Origin: Bacillota bacterium
GTDB lineage: Bacteria > Bacillota > Bacilli > Paenibacillales > NBRC-103111
Direction of reading: 5' to 3'
Assembly (NCBI GenBank): GCA_023393235.1
Contig: JAEWMH010000115.1
Location: 1-64,000, forward strand
DNA length: 64,000 bases
The number at the start of each line of letters is the position of its first letter. The first letter of the stretch is position 1. Shown here piece by piece: positions 45,300 through 53,001 of the stretch. The position numbers and the translations under genes were made by a program. Under the pieces are notes generated by a model. The model did not search any database. It was given only the letters and a program-made list of their open reading frames with translations, and was not told the DNA's origin.

Positions 45300-46382
45300 T
45301 TAATGCATGGATAGCAGCCTTTCGCGGATGCGTGACACTGCGGATTCATATACTTCCAGTCCGGCAAGCGGCTCCCAATCCTTCTCCTCCAGAAGGGACT
45401 CCAGGAGCCGTTTTCTGATTTCCGTTTGACCGGAAGGGCCTACCTCCAGCTTGATGCTTCCAAGAAAAGGATTGCCCTTATAATCCGTCCCCCTCGTCAA
45501 CACTATATCCGCATATTCGCTAAACCAGCAGGCGGCCTCTTCGTTACGGCCGCTCTGGATGCTTTGCAGGGCCAAGCCTCTTGCCCCTGCCCCCATGCCT
45601 GTGCCGAACAGACCCTCCTGCTGATGAAGCGCCGCCAGATACGACAGCTTATCCGCCTCCCGTCCTTCTCCGTCCGCAGCCTGAGCCAGATACGACAGCA
45701 TCACCCCGGAGAGGGTCACATGATGAAGCAACTGGCGTTGACACAGCTCTTCGATTTGGGGGTATTTGCCCAGCTTCAGCAATACGGCGGGATACAGGCT
45801 CATGGGGTCAGGCCCCGGGGAAGCGGGCAGATCCCGGAGCAGTGCTTCGGCAGCCTCCGGTTCATTAAGACGCATGTGAATGCCGGCAGAGACAAATAGG
45901 GCCTCATCCCGGCGTTCATCCCCGCAGCTGTCCGCTGCCTCCTGCAGCAGCTCCAGACAGCGCCGCAGCTTCACCTCCGCCTCTTCCTCCGGCACAGGCT
46001 CCCGAACCCCGAGATACATCTGGGCCAAACCCGCAGCCACCAGCTTCAATCTGCCGCTATTGGGATATTCCTTCATGTAACGTTCCCCAGCCGCTTCTCC
46101 CTCCTCATAGCTGCGGAATAAATAAAGGTCCCTCAGCTCCTCTTTTATCCGGGTCAGCTCTTCCTCCGGCAATTCCTTGTGGAAGGACAGCAGCTCATCC
46201 GGTGTGGTATCCAGCGCCCGGGCCAGGGGATTCAGCAGGAAAATATCCGGGGAGGAGCCCCCCGTTTCCCATTTGCTTACCGCTCCGGCGGATACCCCGA
46301 CCTTTGCGGCCAGCTGCTCTTGAGTCAGCCCCCGTTTTTTCCGCAGCGCCAGAATCACATCTCCCACCTTGGACCTCTCCAT
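45300..46382 (-). CDS. XRE-family regulator with TPR-like C-terminal domain
   Basis: The protein has 360 residues. The N-terminal HTH_3 domain (about 8-62) reads LRKKRGLTQEQLAAKVGVSAGAVSKWETGGSSPDIFLLNPLARAL. The remaining ~290 residues are helical with TPR-like periodicity (for example EEAEVKLRRCLELLQEAADSCGDERRDEALFVSAGIHMRLNEPEAAEALL). Such regulators often control stress or secondary-metabolism genes and may bind peptides. AAGGAG lies 12 nt before the ATG. It faces away from the monooxygenase operon at 46735 and is convergent with the esterase gene; a regulatory link to either is unproven. Confidence 0.88.
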   Translation of the reverse strand: MERSKVGDVILALRKKRGLTQEQLAAKVGVSAGAVSKWETGGSSPDIFLLNPLARALDTTPDELLSFHKELPEEELTRIKEELRDLYLFRSYEEGEAAGERYMKEYPNSGRLKLVAAGLAQMYLGVREPVPEEEAEVKLRRCLELLQEAADSCGDERRDEALFVSAGIHMRLNEPEAAEALLRDLPASPGPDPMSLYPAVLLKLGKYPQIEELCQRQLLHHVTLSGVMLSYLAQAADGEGREADKLSYLAALHQQEGLFGTGMGAGARGLALQSIQSGRNEEAACWFSEYADIVLTRGTDYKGNPFLGSIKLEVGPSGQTEIRKRLLESLLEEKDWEPLAGLEVYESAVSRIRERLLSMH

Positions 46383-46550
46383 AACGTTGTTCAGCTCCTT
46401 ATTGGTAACAAATCCGTTTGCTTATCCTTATCTTACCCTCCGGAATGCCCGCCAACAATGGAGGCAAAGTCGCGTATTCTTCAATAAAATGTGAACCGCG
46501 CTCCAGTCCGGCACCACACAAAATGACAAACGCCCGCTCACGATATGACA

Positions 46551-46579
46551 TTGACCACTTGGGCGCGGCTTGCTATGAT
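46551..46579 (+). promoter_or_regulatory. Promoter of the SsuD-like operon
   Basis: -35 TTGACC (46551-46556), 17-bp spacer, -10 TATGAT (46574-46579). Confidence 0.75.
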
Positions 46580-46595
46580 GCATATAACAAACTAT

Positions 46596-46614
46596 TCCTA
46601 TTAAATTTATAGGA
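46596..46614. promoter_or_regulatory. Operator-like inverted repeat (CymR-box candidate)
   Basis: TCCTATTAAATTTATAGGA is symmetric except for two positions and lies just after the predicted transcription start. It resembles operators of CymR, the cysteine-metabolism repressor of Firmicutes, fitting a sulfonate gene downstream; this is my inference. Confidence 0.45.
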
Positions 46615-46734
46615 TTTCTCGTCCGGTCAACCGGAGAGCGGCATGATCTGAGGATTGAAGATTTGGTAATCCCCCGCAACCCATCCGGCCTTTTGTCCAG
46701 GACCGGGTTGCTACGAAAAGGAGGAGGCTCTGCT
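46615..46734 (+). promoter_or_regulatory. Structured leader of the SsuD-like gene
   Basis: Three helices are visible: CCGG-TCAA-CCGG (46623-46634), GGATT...AATCC (around 46652-46672), and GCAACCC/GGGTTGC (46676-46682 with 46705-46711). I tested for the SAM-I riboswitch core and did not find its conserved blocks. Confidence 0.4.
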
Positions 46735-47907
46735 ATGACAAGCACGCAGCATGTGGAATTCGGCTGGTTTATCCCCACTACCGGAGACAGCGGTTATCTG
46801 GGAGTCCCTCCCGAACGGGAGCCCTCTCCCGCTTACCTGGTCCAGGTGGCCCAGGAAGCGGAGCAGGCCGGTTATGAATTTGCCCTTATCCCTGCAGGCG
46901 GAGATTGCCTGGACGGTTGGGTGGTCGGCTCCTGGGTAGCGGCCCATACGACGAAGCTGAAAACACTGGTTGCCGTCCGCCCGGGGCTTATCGCCCCCGT
47001 GCTGGCAGCACGGATGGGCGCCACTCTGGACCGTTTGTCCGGCGGCCGGACCTTGATCAATGTGGTGACCGGACATTATCCGGCGGACCTGAAGGCGACA
47101 GGTGATCCGCTTCATGCGGACCATGGCGCCCGCTACAAACGGACGGGAGAATTCCTGGAGATTCTGAAGGGTGTATGGGAGCAGGAGCATAACGGGCTGT
47201 CCGCCGCCGCAAGCCTGAACGGAGCCGGGCGCAAGATCGAGGGCTTCAGCTTCCAGGGGGAGCATTACCAGGTGGAGCATGCAGTAAGCCGCCCGGAACC
47301 TCTGCAGCGGCCCCATCCTCCCCTTTATTTCGGCGGAAGCTCGGAAGCCGGCAAGCGGGTAGCCGCCCGTTGGGCTGATGTGTATCTGATGTGGGCGGAG
47401 CCCTTGGATTGGATTCAGACGCAAATCGGCGAGATGCGCCGTTATCTGGAGGAGCTGGAGGCCGAAGCCGGCATCCGGCGGCAGCTCCGTTACGGACTAC
47501 GGGCCCAGGTGGTGGTCCGGGAGACGGAGGAAGAGGCTTGGGCCGCTGCCCGGCGCATTATCAGCAAGGTGCCGGCGGAACAGCTGGAGGCACTGGAGAA
47601 GGCCCATGCCACCACCGATGCGGTGAACCAGACCCGCCAGAGCCAATTGTACCGGGAGTCCGCCGGGAACGGGCATGTCATCGGCCCGAATCTTTGGTCC
47701 GGGCTTACTGCATTAAGGGGAGGCGGCGCTGTAGCGCTGGTGGGGACCCCGGAGCAGATCGCCGAACGGCTGGCGGAGTACCGGGATGCCGGGATCACCT
47801 CCTTCATTCTCTCCGGTTATCCCCACTTGGAGGAGGCGGAGATTACCGGCCGGCTGCTTCTGCCTGCCGCCAAGAAGCGGCTGGCGGGAACCATTATGAC
47901 CAATTGA
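46735..47907 (+). CDS. FMNH2-dependent alkanesulfonate monooxygenase, SsuD family (LLM class)
   Basis: This 390-residue luciferase-like flavoprotein closely follows SsuD. Landmarks are FGWFIPTTGDSGYLGV, the conserved Cys in GDCLDGW, ATLDRLSGGRTLINVVTG, PHPPLYFGGSSEAGKRVA and SPNLWSG-type IGPNLWSG with RGGGAVALVG, then SFILSGYPHLEEA. SsuD oxidises sulfonates with O2 and FMNH2 to an aldehyde and sulfite. GGAGGAGG precedes ATG 46735. It heads a run of tightly spaced genes with a sugar-type ABC transporter, not the SsuABC uptake genes. A flavin reductase SsuE is not recognised; the split-barrel protein at 54641 is a distant candidate. Confidence 0.9.
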   Translation: MTSTQHVEFGWFIPTTGDSGYLGVPPEREPSPAYLVQVAQEAEQAGYEFALIPAGGDCLDGWVVGSWVAAHTTKLKTLVAVRPGLIAPVLAARMGATLDRLSGGRTLINVVTGHYPADLKATGDPLHADHGARYKRTGEFLEILKGVWEQEHNGLSAAASLNGAGRKIEGFSFQGEHYQVEHAVSRPEPLQRPHPPLYFGGSSEAGKRVAARWADVYLMWAEPLDWIQTQIGEMRRYLEELEAEAGIRRQLRYGLRAQVVVRETEEEAWAAARRIISKVPAEQLEALEKAHATTDAVNQTRQSQLYRESAGNGHVIGPNLWSGLTALRGGGAVALVGTPEQIAERLAEYRDAGITSFILSGYPHLEEAEITGRLLLPAAKKRLAGTIMTN

Positions 47908-47926
47908 ACCCTTTGGAGGCATCCAT

Positions 47927-49243
47927 ATGAAAAAAATCCTGTTATCCCTGTTCCTGATGATTCTGGCAGTCACCACAATACTGGCCGGCTGCGGAGCCGG
48001 GGATACCGCTGACAACGGCAGTCCCTCCGCTCCGTCTGCCGGAACCGCAGCTGCTGCCGCGCCGGCTACCATCAAGGCCGGAGGCTCACCTGTGAAGCTG
48101 AGCTTCATCCATTGGCGGGGTGAGGATGTGAAAACCCTGGAGGCCATTATTAAGGCATTCCAACAGGAGAATCCCAACATCACCGTGGAGATGCAAACCT
48201 TCCCCTCCACCGACTACCAATCCAACGCCCAGGCAAAGCTGGTGGACGGCTCTGTTGGGGACGTGTTCACTTCTTTTCCCGGAGCCCAATTCGAGGCTAT
48301 TGCCAAGGCGGGCCTGTTCGCCGATCTGAGCAAGGAGGCCTTTGTCGGCCATTTCACCCCCTCCCTGATTGAAGCAGGCAAAAAGAATGGGACCCAGTTA
48401 GCCGTTCCCTACCAATTGGTATATAACATCCCTATTTATAACGTGGAGCTGTTCGAGAAACACGGCATTACCCCACCTGCCGATTGGGAGGATTTCCTGG
48501 AAGCTGCCGAAAAGCTGAAGAATGCAGGCATTACGCCCATTGCTTTTGCCGGAGCGGGTGTAGGTCCGGGCCAATTTATGAACCCCATGGTGATGAACAA
48601 TGCTCCGGATCTCGAGATTTTCACCAAGCTGGAGGCAGGCACTGCCAAGCTCACGGAGGAATGGTGGGTGAAAACTCTGTCCCAGTTCAAGGAGCTGAAC
48701 GATAAGGGTTACTTCCAGAAGGATTCAGCCGGGACCAAGGATGAAGGCGCCAATGCTCTTTTTATCCAGGGAAAAGCAGCCATTCTGGCCTCCGGCTCCT
48801 ATCAGATGGCGCCCAACAAGCAGCAGAATCCGGCACTGAAGAAAAAGCTGCTGGCCCCTATTACCGTGTCCAAGGACAAGGCGGTGTTCGAGGGGATCCA
48901 CACCACCACCTTCATGCTGGCGGTGAACAGCAAGTCGAAGCATCCGGAGGAAGCGAGGAAGTTTATTGAATACCTCAGCCGCAAGGAGGTTGCGGGCAAA
49001 TATGCCAACGAAACCGGCCAGAATGTGACGGTGAAGGATGTGGCCTACACCAGCGAGGAGCTGAAGACCATCGCCGAATGGGCCTCGAAGAAAACCCGCT
49101 TCCAGCCCCGGTTCACCATAACCAACGGAGAAATCCAGAAGGCGGTGCTGGCCTCTATCCAAGCCGTCCTGACGAACAAAACCCCGGAGCAGGCCGCTGC
49201 CGAGGCCCAAGCCATTGTAGACCAGCAGCTGGGCAAGAAATAG
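47927..49243 (+). CDS. CUT1-type sugar-binding lipoprotein
   Basis: The protein has 438 residues. The signal peptide ends in the lipobox ILAGC (about Cys22), followed by an Ala/Ser/Pro spacer. The mature domain is a family-1 extracellular binding protein of the carbohydrate uptake (CUT1) class: KLSFIHWRGEDVKTLEAIIKAFQQENPNITVEM and TTTFMLAVNSKSKHPEEARKFIEYL. GGAGG precedes ATG 47927. The gene is 19 bp after the SsuD-like gene and 1 bp before the permease, so it is cotranscribed with both. Context suggests a sulfonated sugar or sulfonate-bearing glycoside as ligand; this is an inference. Confidence 0.92.
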   Translation: MKKILLSLFLMILAVTTILAGCGAGDTADNGSPSAPSAGTAAAAAPATIKAGGSPVKLSFIHWRGEDVKTLEAIIKAFQQENPNITVEMQTFPSTDYQSNAQAKLVDGSVGDVFTSFPGAQFEAIAKAGLFADLSKEAFVGHFTPSLIEAGKKNGTQLAVPYQLVYNIPIYNVELFEKHGITPPADWEDFLEAAEKLKNAGITPIAFAGAGVGPGQFMNPMVMNNAPDLEIFTKLEAGTAKLTEEWWVKTLSQFKELNDKGYFQKDSAGTKDEGANALFIQGKAAILASGSYQMAPNKQQNPALKKKLLAPITVSKDKAVFEGIHTTTFMLAVNSKSKHPEEARKFIEYLSRKEVAGKYANETGQNVTVKDVAYTSEELKTIAEWASKKTRFQPRFTITNGEIQKAVLASIQAVLTNKTPEQAAAEAQAIVDQQLGKK

Positions 49244-49244
49244 C

Positions 49245-50117
49245 ATGAGGCGATACCGGTCTCTTCTGCTGTTTTTCCTGCCGGGAACCGCGCTGTACCT
49301 GCTTCTGTTCGTGTACCCTTCCGTCACGGGGCTGTATTATTCCCTGACGGACTGGGACGGTCTGTCCCCCGCCTACCGTTTTGTCGGCCTGGACAATTAT
49401 GCGGTGCTGGCGGAGCATATCGTGTTCCGCAAGTCTCTGGTCAATAACTTGAAGTTTATGCTGGCGGTGGTGCTGCTGCAGTTTCTGGTATCCCTGCTCC
49501 TGTCCCTGCAGCTGTCCCGCAACTCCAGGGTGAATGTGGCGCTGCGTTCGCTGTATTTTGTGCCGACAGTCATTTCGTCCGTTGCGGTGGGCTTTATCTG
49601 GACCTTCATCTACGACCCCACTCTCGGTTTATTAAACAGCTTTCTGGAAGGCGCGGGGCTGGCGGATTTGTCGCAAAACTGGCTGGGCAACCCCAGCCTG
49701 GCGATTTTCTCACTGGCCTTCGTGCAGGCGTGGGCCCATATCGGCCAGATGGTGATTCTCTTCGTAGCCGGACTGCAGTCCATTCCGGCAGAGCTGGTGG
49801 AGGCCGCCCGTCTGGACGGCGCTACCCGCTGGACCTTGTTCCGCCGGGTCACCTGGCCGCTTCTGGCCCCAGCCGCCACCATAGTGGCTGCTTATACCAC
49901 CATTCAATCGTTTAAGGCCTTCGACCTGATCTTCACCATGACCGGCGGCGGCCCCAACTATGCCACGGAGATCCTGTCCACCTTCATCTACAGCGCGGCC
50001 TTTACCAACTACACCTACGGACTGGCGTCTGCCGCCTCCATGTTCTTCCTGGCTTTGATCTGCCTGATTACCTTTCTCCAATTCCGCCTGCTGCGGGCGG
50101 AGCGGGCGGCTTATTAA
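49245..50117 (+). CDS. Sugar ABC transporter permease (CUT1, MalF-like)
   Basis: This is a 290-residue membrane protein with about six helices. It starts RSLLLFFLPGTALYLLLFVYPSVTGLYYSLTDWDG, the usual opening of CUT1 first permeases. The EAA loop is PAELVEAARLDGATRWTLFRRVTWPLL and the following segment FDLIFTMTGGGPNYATEIL is a family hallmark. It starts 1 bp after the binding-protein stop. Its partner permease downstream is interrupted by a stop codon, so transport function depends on whether that gene still works. Confidence 0.93.
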   Translation: MRRYRSLLLFFLPGTALYLLLFVYPSVTGLYYSLTDWDGLSPAYRFVGLDNYAVLAEHIVFRKSLVNNLKFMLAVVLLQFLVSLLLSLQLSRNSRVNVALRSLYFVPTVISSVAVGFIWTFIYDPTLGLLNSFLEGAGLADLSQNWLGNPSLAIFSLAFVQAWAHIGQMVILFVAGLQSIPAELVEAARLDGATRWTLFRRVTWPLLAPAATIVAAYTTIQSFKAFDLIFTMTGGGPNYATEILSTFIYSAAFTNYTYGLASAASMFFLALICLITFLQFRLLRAERAAY

Positions 50118-50164
50118 GCGGGTTTTTAACAGCATTCTATATTCGAAAAAAGGAGGCATCCGCC

Positions 50165-50980
50165 GTGGTCCTGCGTTTTGCCCGGGTTGTGCTCCTATCC
50201 GGCTTCGCGATCCTTATCCTGGTCCCCTTGCTTCTGGTGGTCTTCACCTCCATGAAGTCCAACATCCAGTTCTACGCCGACCCGTTGGGACTGCCCCCGG
50301 CGCTCCAGGCCGGCAACTTCCGGGAGCTGTTCACCGGCCAGCCTCTTTTGACCTACTTCGGAAACAGCGTCCTGGTCACCGTAAGCGCCGTCCTGCTGGA
50401 GCTGGTGCTGTAAGCCATGATCGCTTACGGCATTATCCGCTCCGGCCGGCGTGCCGGCAGGGGGATGTACGCCCTGTTTGTGGCCGGGATGGCTATTCCC
50501 GCCCAGGTGAACATGCTGCCCATCTACTCCCTGGTCCGCAAGCTGGGCCTGGTGGACAGCCGGGTCGGGCTGGTAGCGGTGACCATCGCCCTCCTGATGC
50601 CCTTATCCGTGTTTATGCTGGCGGGTTTCATGCGCTCCCTGCCCAAGGAAATCCTGGAGGCCGGGGCTATTGACGGGGCCGGGGAATGGCGGCTGCTTAC
50701 CCGAATCGCCATCCCCTTATCCGCTCCATACCTGGCGTCCACGGCGGCCTTCCTTTTTGTCATCGTGTGGAATGATCTGCTGTTTCCCATGCTGCTCTTA
50801 AACGGCAAAACCAAGCTGACCCTGCCGCTGGCCATGCTCCGCTTCCGCGGGGAATACGTGGCCAACTACACCATGCTGATGACTGGGGTGGCCGTGACCG
50901 CGCTGCCTATGATCCTGATCTATATGTTTCTCCAGTGGTATTTCATCGCCGGGGCTATGGCCGGTTCGCTGAAAGGATAG
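50165..50980 (+). pseudogene. Second CUT1 permease (MalG-like) interrupted by an in-frame stop
   Basis: Two open frames, 50165-50413 and 50417-50980, are in the same reading frame. Together they encode one 271-residue permease with six helices, the EAA loop ILEAGAIDGAGEWRLLTRIAIPL and the C-terminal IAGAMAGSLKG. The only break is TAA at 50411-50413, within helix 2 or the loop after it (LELVL-stop-AMIAYGI). A single change from TCA (Ser) would explain it. ATG 50417 has no good ribosome site. Flanking sequence shows no further decay, so the mutation is recent, a sequencing error, or read through. The start codon is GTG at 50165 with AAAGGAGG upstream. Confidence 0.85.
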
Positions 50981-50992
50981 GAGGTGCGCGCC

Positions 50993-52996
50993 ATGCCTTC
51001 ATCAGTGGTGCAGCAGGAGCTGCTGCAGGAGCATCACCAGGAATTTCTGGAGGGCTACTATTTCACGCCGTCGGAGCTGGAGAAGTCCGGTCCCGGCTGG
51101 CTGCTGCGCGCGGGAATTTCCCAAGCCAAGCCCAACTACCATATGGGGCCTAAAATATCCCCTTACCATTATCTTATCTTCGTCCTGGAGGGGGAGGGCC
51201 GGCTCACACAGAACGGGCACACCTATCCGCTGCGGAAAAATGACTTGTTCGCTCTTTTCCCGAATGAGTCGCAGGAGTATTACACCTTAAAGGAATCCCC
51301 GCTGCTTACAGTGTGGATGGCCTTTGACGGTCGCCATCTGGGGACACTCCTGGCCGGCGCTGGGCTGCTTCCCCGCACACCCTGGCGTTCGGGAGCGGTG
51401 ACGGAAGAGGTTGGGGAATGGTTCGGGGAGTTTTTTGGATGGCACCGGAGAGCCCATTCCGGGCGGGACTCCGATCTGTTCCGGCTGTCCATGTTTTACC
51501 GGCTCTTCGGGCTGCTGACCTGCGGCTCCGACACCCCACGGACCGCCAACGCCCCCGAATCCTGGCTGCAGCGGGCCGCCGAATACATGCAGATCCATTA
51601 TGCGGAGGGAATCACCGCCCGCCAGGTATCGGAGTATGTAGGCATTGACCGTGCTCATTTCAGCAAAAGGTTTGCCGTGCGCTTCGGCCTCTCCCCGGGG
51701 AAATACATCCAGCGCCTGAAGATGAATGAAGCCCGGCGGCTGTTAATGGAAACGGACTACAAGCTGGCGGAGATTGCCCAGCTGGTGGGGTATCCGGACC
51801 TGTTCTCCTTCTCCAAAAGCTTCAAAAAAGCCTTCGGCCATTCCCCCAGCCGCAACCGGACTGGAACAGGAAGCAGTCCGGCGCTTCCGGCTGCCTTCGT
51901 CCGCCGGATCGCGGAGCAATACGGCAAACCCGGGGAGCTGTGGCTGCGCAATGCGCCCCGGATCGCCGCTTACTGCGAGACACGCTGGGGCATACGGACA
52001 GGGAGGCTGCTTTCCCTCTCCAACCATTACATGGTGGAGGCAGTGCTCGGGGATGGCACGGAGGCGGTGCTGAAGCTGGGGGTGCCCGGCAAGGCCATCC
52101 GCTCGGAGCTGGAGGCCCTCCAGGCCTTTTCGGGCCAGGGCTGCGTCCGGCTCCTGAATGCGGAGGCCGACCGGGGCATCCTGCTCCTGGAGCGGGTCCG
52201 GCCCGGCTGGACTCTGGAGGAGGCTTGGGCCGATGGAAGCCAGCGGCGGCAGACAGGCGCCCCGCCGGCAGATCACAGCGCCGGTGCCCAACCGGCGGGT
52301 GGCGCTGCGGATATGGCTGGAGCTGGCCCCGCCCTGTCCGAGGAGGAAGCCGCGTCTATTGCCGCCCGGGTCATCCGGGCGCTGCACAGCGGCAGCGGCG
52401 GCTCCGGCATCCCGGCGGATAACCGCTTCGAGGCTTTGCACCAATGGCCGGAGGAGCTGGCAGCCCTTCGGACCCGGGCAACGGAGCCGGAAACAGGCAC
52501 CCTGCTTGGCCGGACAGAGGCGCTCCTGGCCTGGCTTACTGCTACCTCGGGGCCGCAGCGGGTGCTCCACGGCAACCTGACCCCCCGGCATCTGCTGGCC
52601 GCAGGAGAGAATGCCTGGACGGCCATCCATCCCAAGGGTTTGATCGGCGAAGCGGAATATGAGGCGGTGCCGTTTTTGCTGAGCCGTCTGCCGGAGGAGG
52701 GAGCAGCCGAAGCCATCGGCCGGAGAGCAAAACTGCTGGCGGAAGCCCTGGGCTGGGATGTACGGCGGCTTTTGGCCTGGAGCCTGAGCCACAACGTGCT
52801 TCATGCGTACCGGAGCTGGAGCGGGACACCGGGTATTGTTCCGGCGGAGGTCTCCTCCGCCGTTTCCGCCGCCGGCGTCGCAGCAGCGAACACCCTGCCG
52901 GAGGAGAACGAAGCCCTTCAGCAGGCGCTACGGATTGCAGGCGGGCTGATCCAACTTTTAAAAGAGCATCACCACATTGAAGGGAAAAGAGGTTGA
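50993..52996 (+). CDS. AraC regulator fused to a degenerate APH-type kinase domain
   Basis: The protein has 667 residues. It begins with a cupin sensory domain (about 45-110: PYHYLIFVLEGEGRLTQNG) and an AraC HTH domain (190-285: ITARQVSEYVGIDRAHFSKRFAVRFGLSPGKYIQRLKMNEARRLL). A C-terminal ~370 residues resemble streptomycin/hydroxyurea phosphotransferases: EAVLKLGVP with Lys361, a conserved Glu in RSELEALQAF, and AIHPKGLIGEAEYEAVPFL. The catalytic loop reads HGNLTPRHLL where HGDLHPGNVL is expected: catalytic Asp is Asn528, the metal-binding Asn is His533, and the Asp of IDPKG is His546. It therefore looks like a pseudokinase. ATG 50993 has AGGAGG 8 nt upstream, 12 bp after the broken permease. 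Confidence 0.87.
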   Translation: MPSSVVQQELLQEHHQEFLEGYYFTPSELEKSGPGWLLRAGISQAKPNYHMGPKISPYHYLIFVLEGEGRLTQNGHTYPLRKNDLFALFPNESQEYYTLKESPLLTVWMAFDGRHLGTLLAGAGLLPRTPWRSGAVTEEVGEWFGEFFGWHRRAHSGRDSDLFRLSMFYRLFGLLTCGSDTPRTANAPESWLQRAAEYMQIHYAEGITARQVSEYVGIDRAHFSKRFAVRFGLSPGKYIQRLKMNEARRLLMETDYKLAEIAQLVGYPDLFSFSKSFKKAFGHSPSRNRTGTGSSPALPAAFVRRIAEQYGKPGELWLRNAPRIAAYCETRWGIRTGRLLSLSNHYMVEAVLGDGTEAVLKLGVPGKAIRSELEALQAFSGQGCVRLLNAEADRGILLLERVRPGWTLEEAWADGSQRRQTGAPPADHSAGAQPAGGAADMAGAGPALSEEEAASIAARVIRALHSGSGGSGIPADNRFEALHQWPEELAALRTRATEPETGTLLGRTEALLAWLTATSGPQRVLHGNLTPRHLLAAGENAWTAIHPKGLIGEAEYEAVPFLLSRLPEEGAAEAIGRRAKLLAEALGWDVRRLLAWSLSHNVLHAYRSWSGTPGIVPAEVSSAVSAAGVAAANTLPEENEALQQALRIAGGLIQLLKEHHHIEGKRG

Positions 52997-53001
52997 AGCC
53001 C

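Noticed and set aside
46615..46734. SAM-I riboswitch before the SsuD-like gene
   Set aside because: GCAACC is present, but the other conserved core blocks of the SAM-I aptamer and its terminator are missing.
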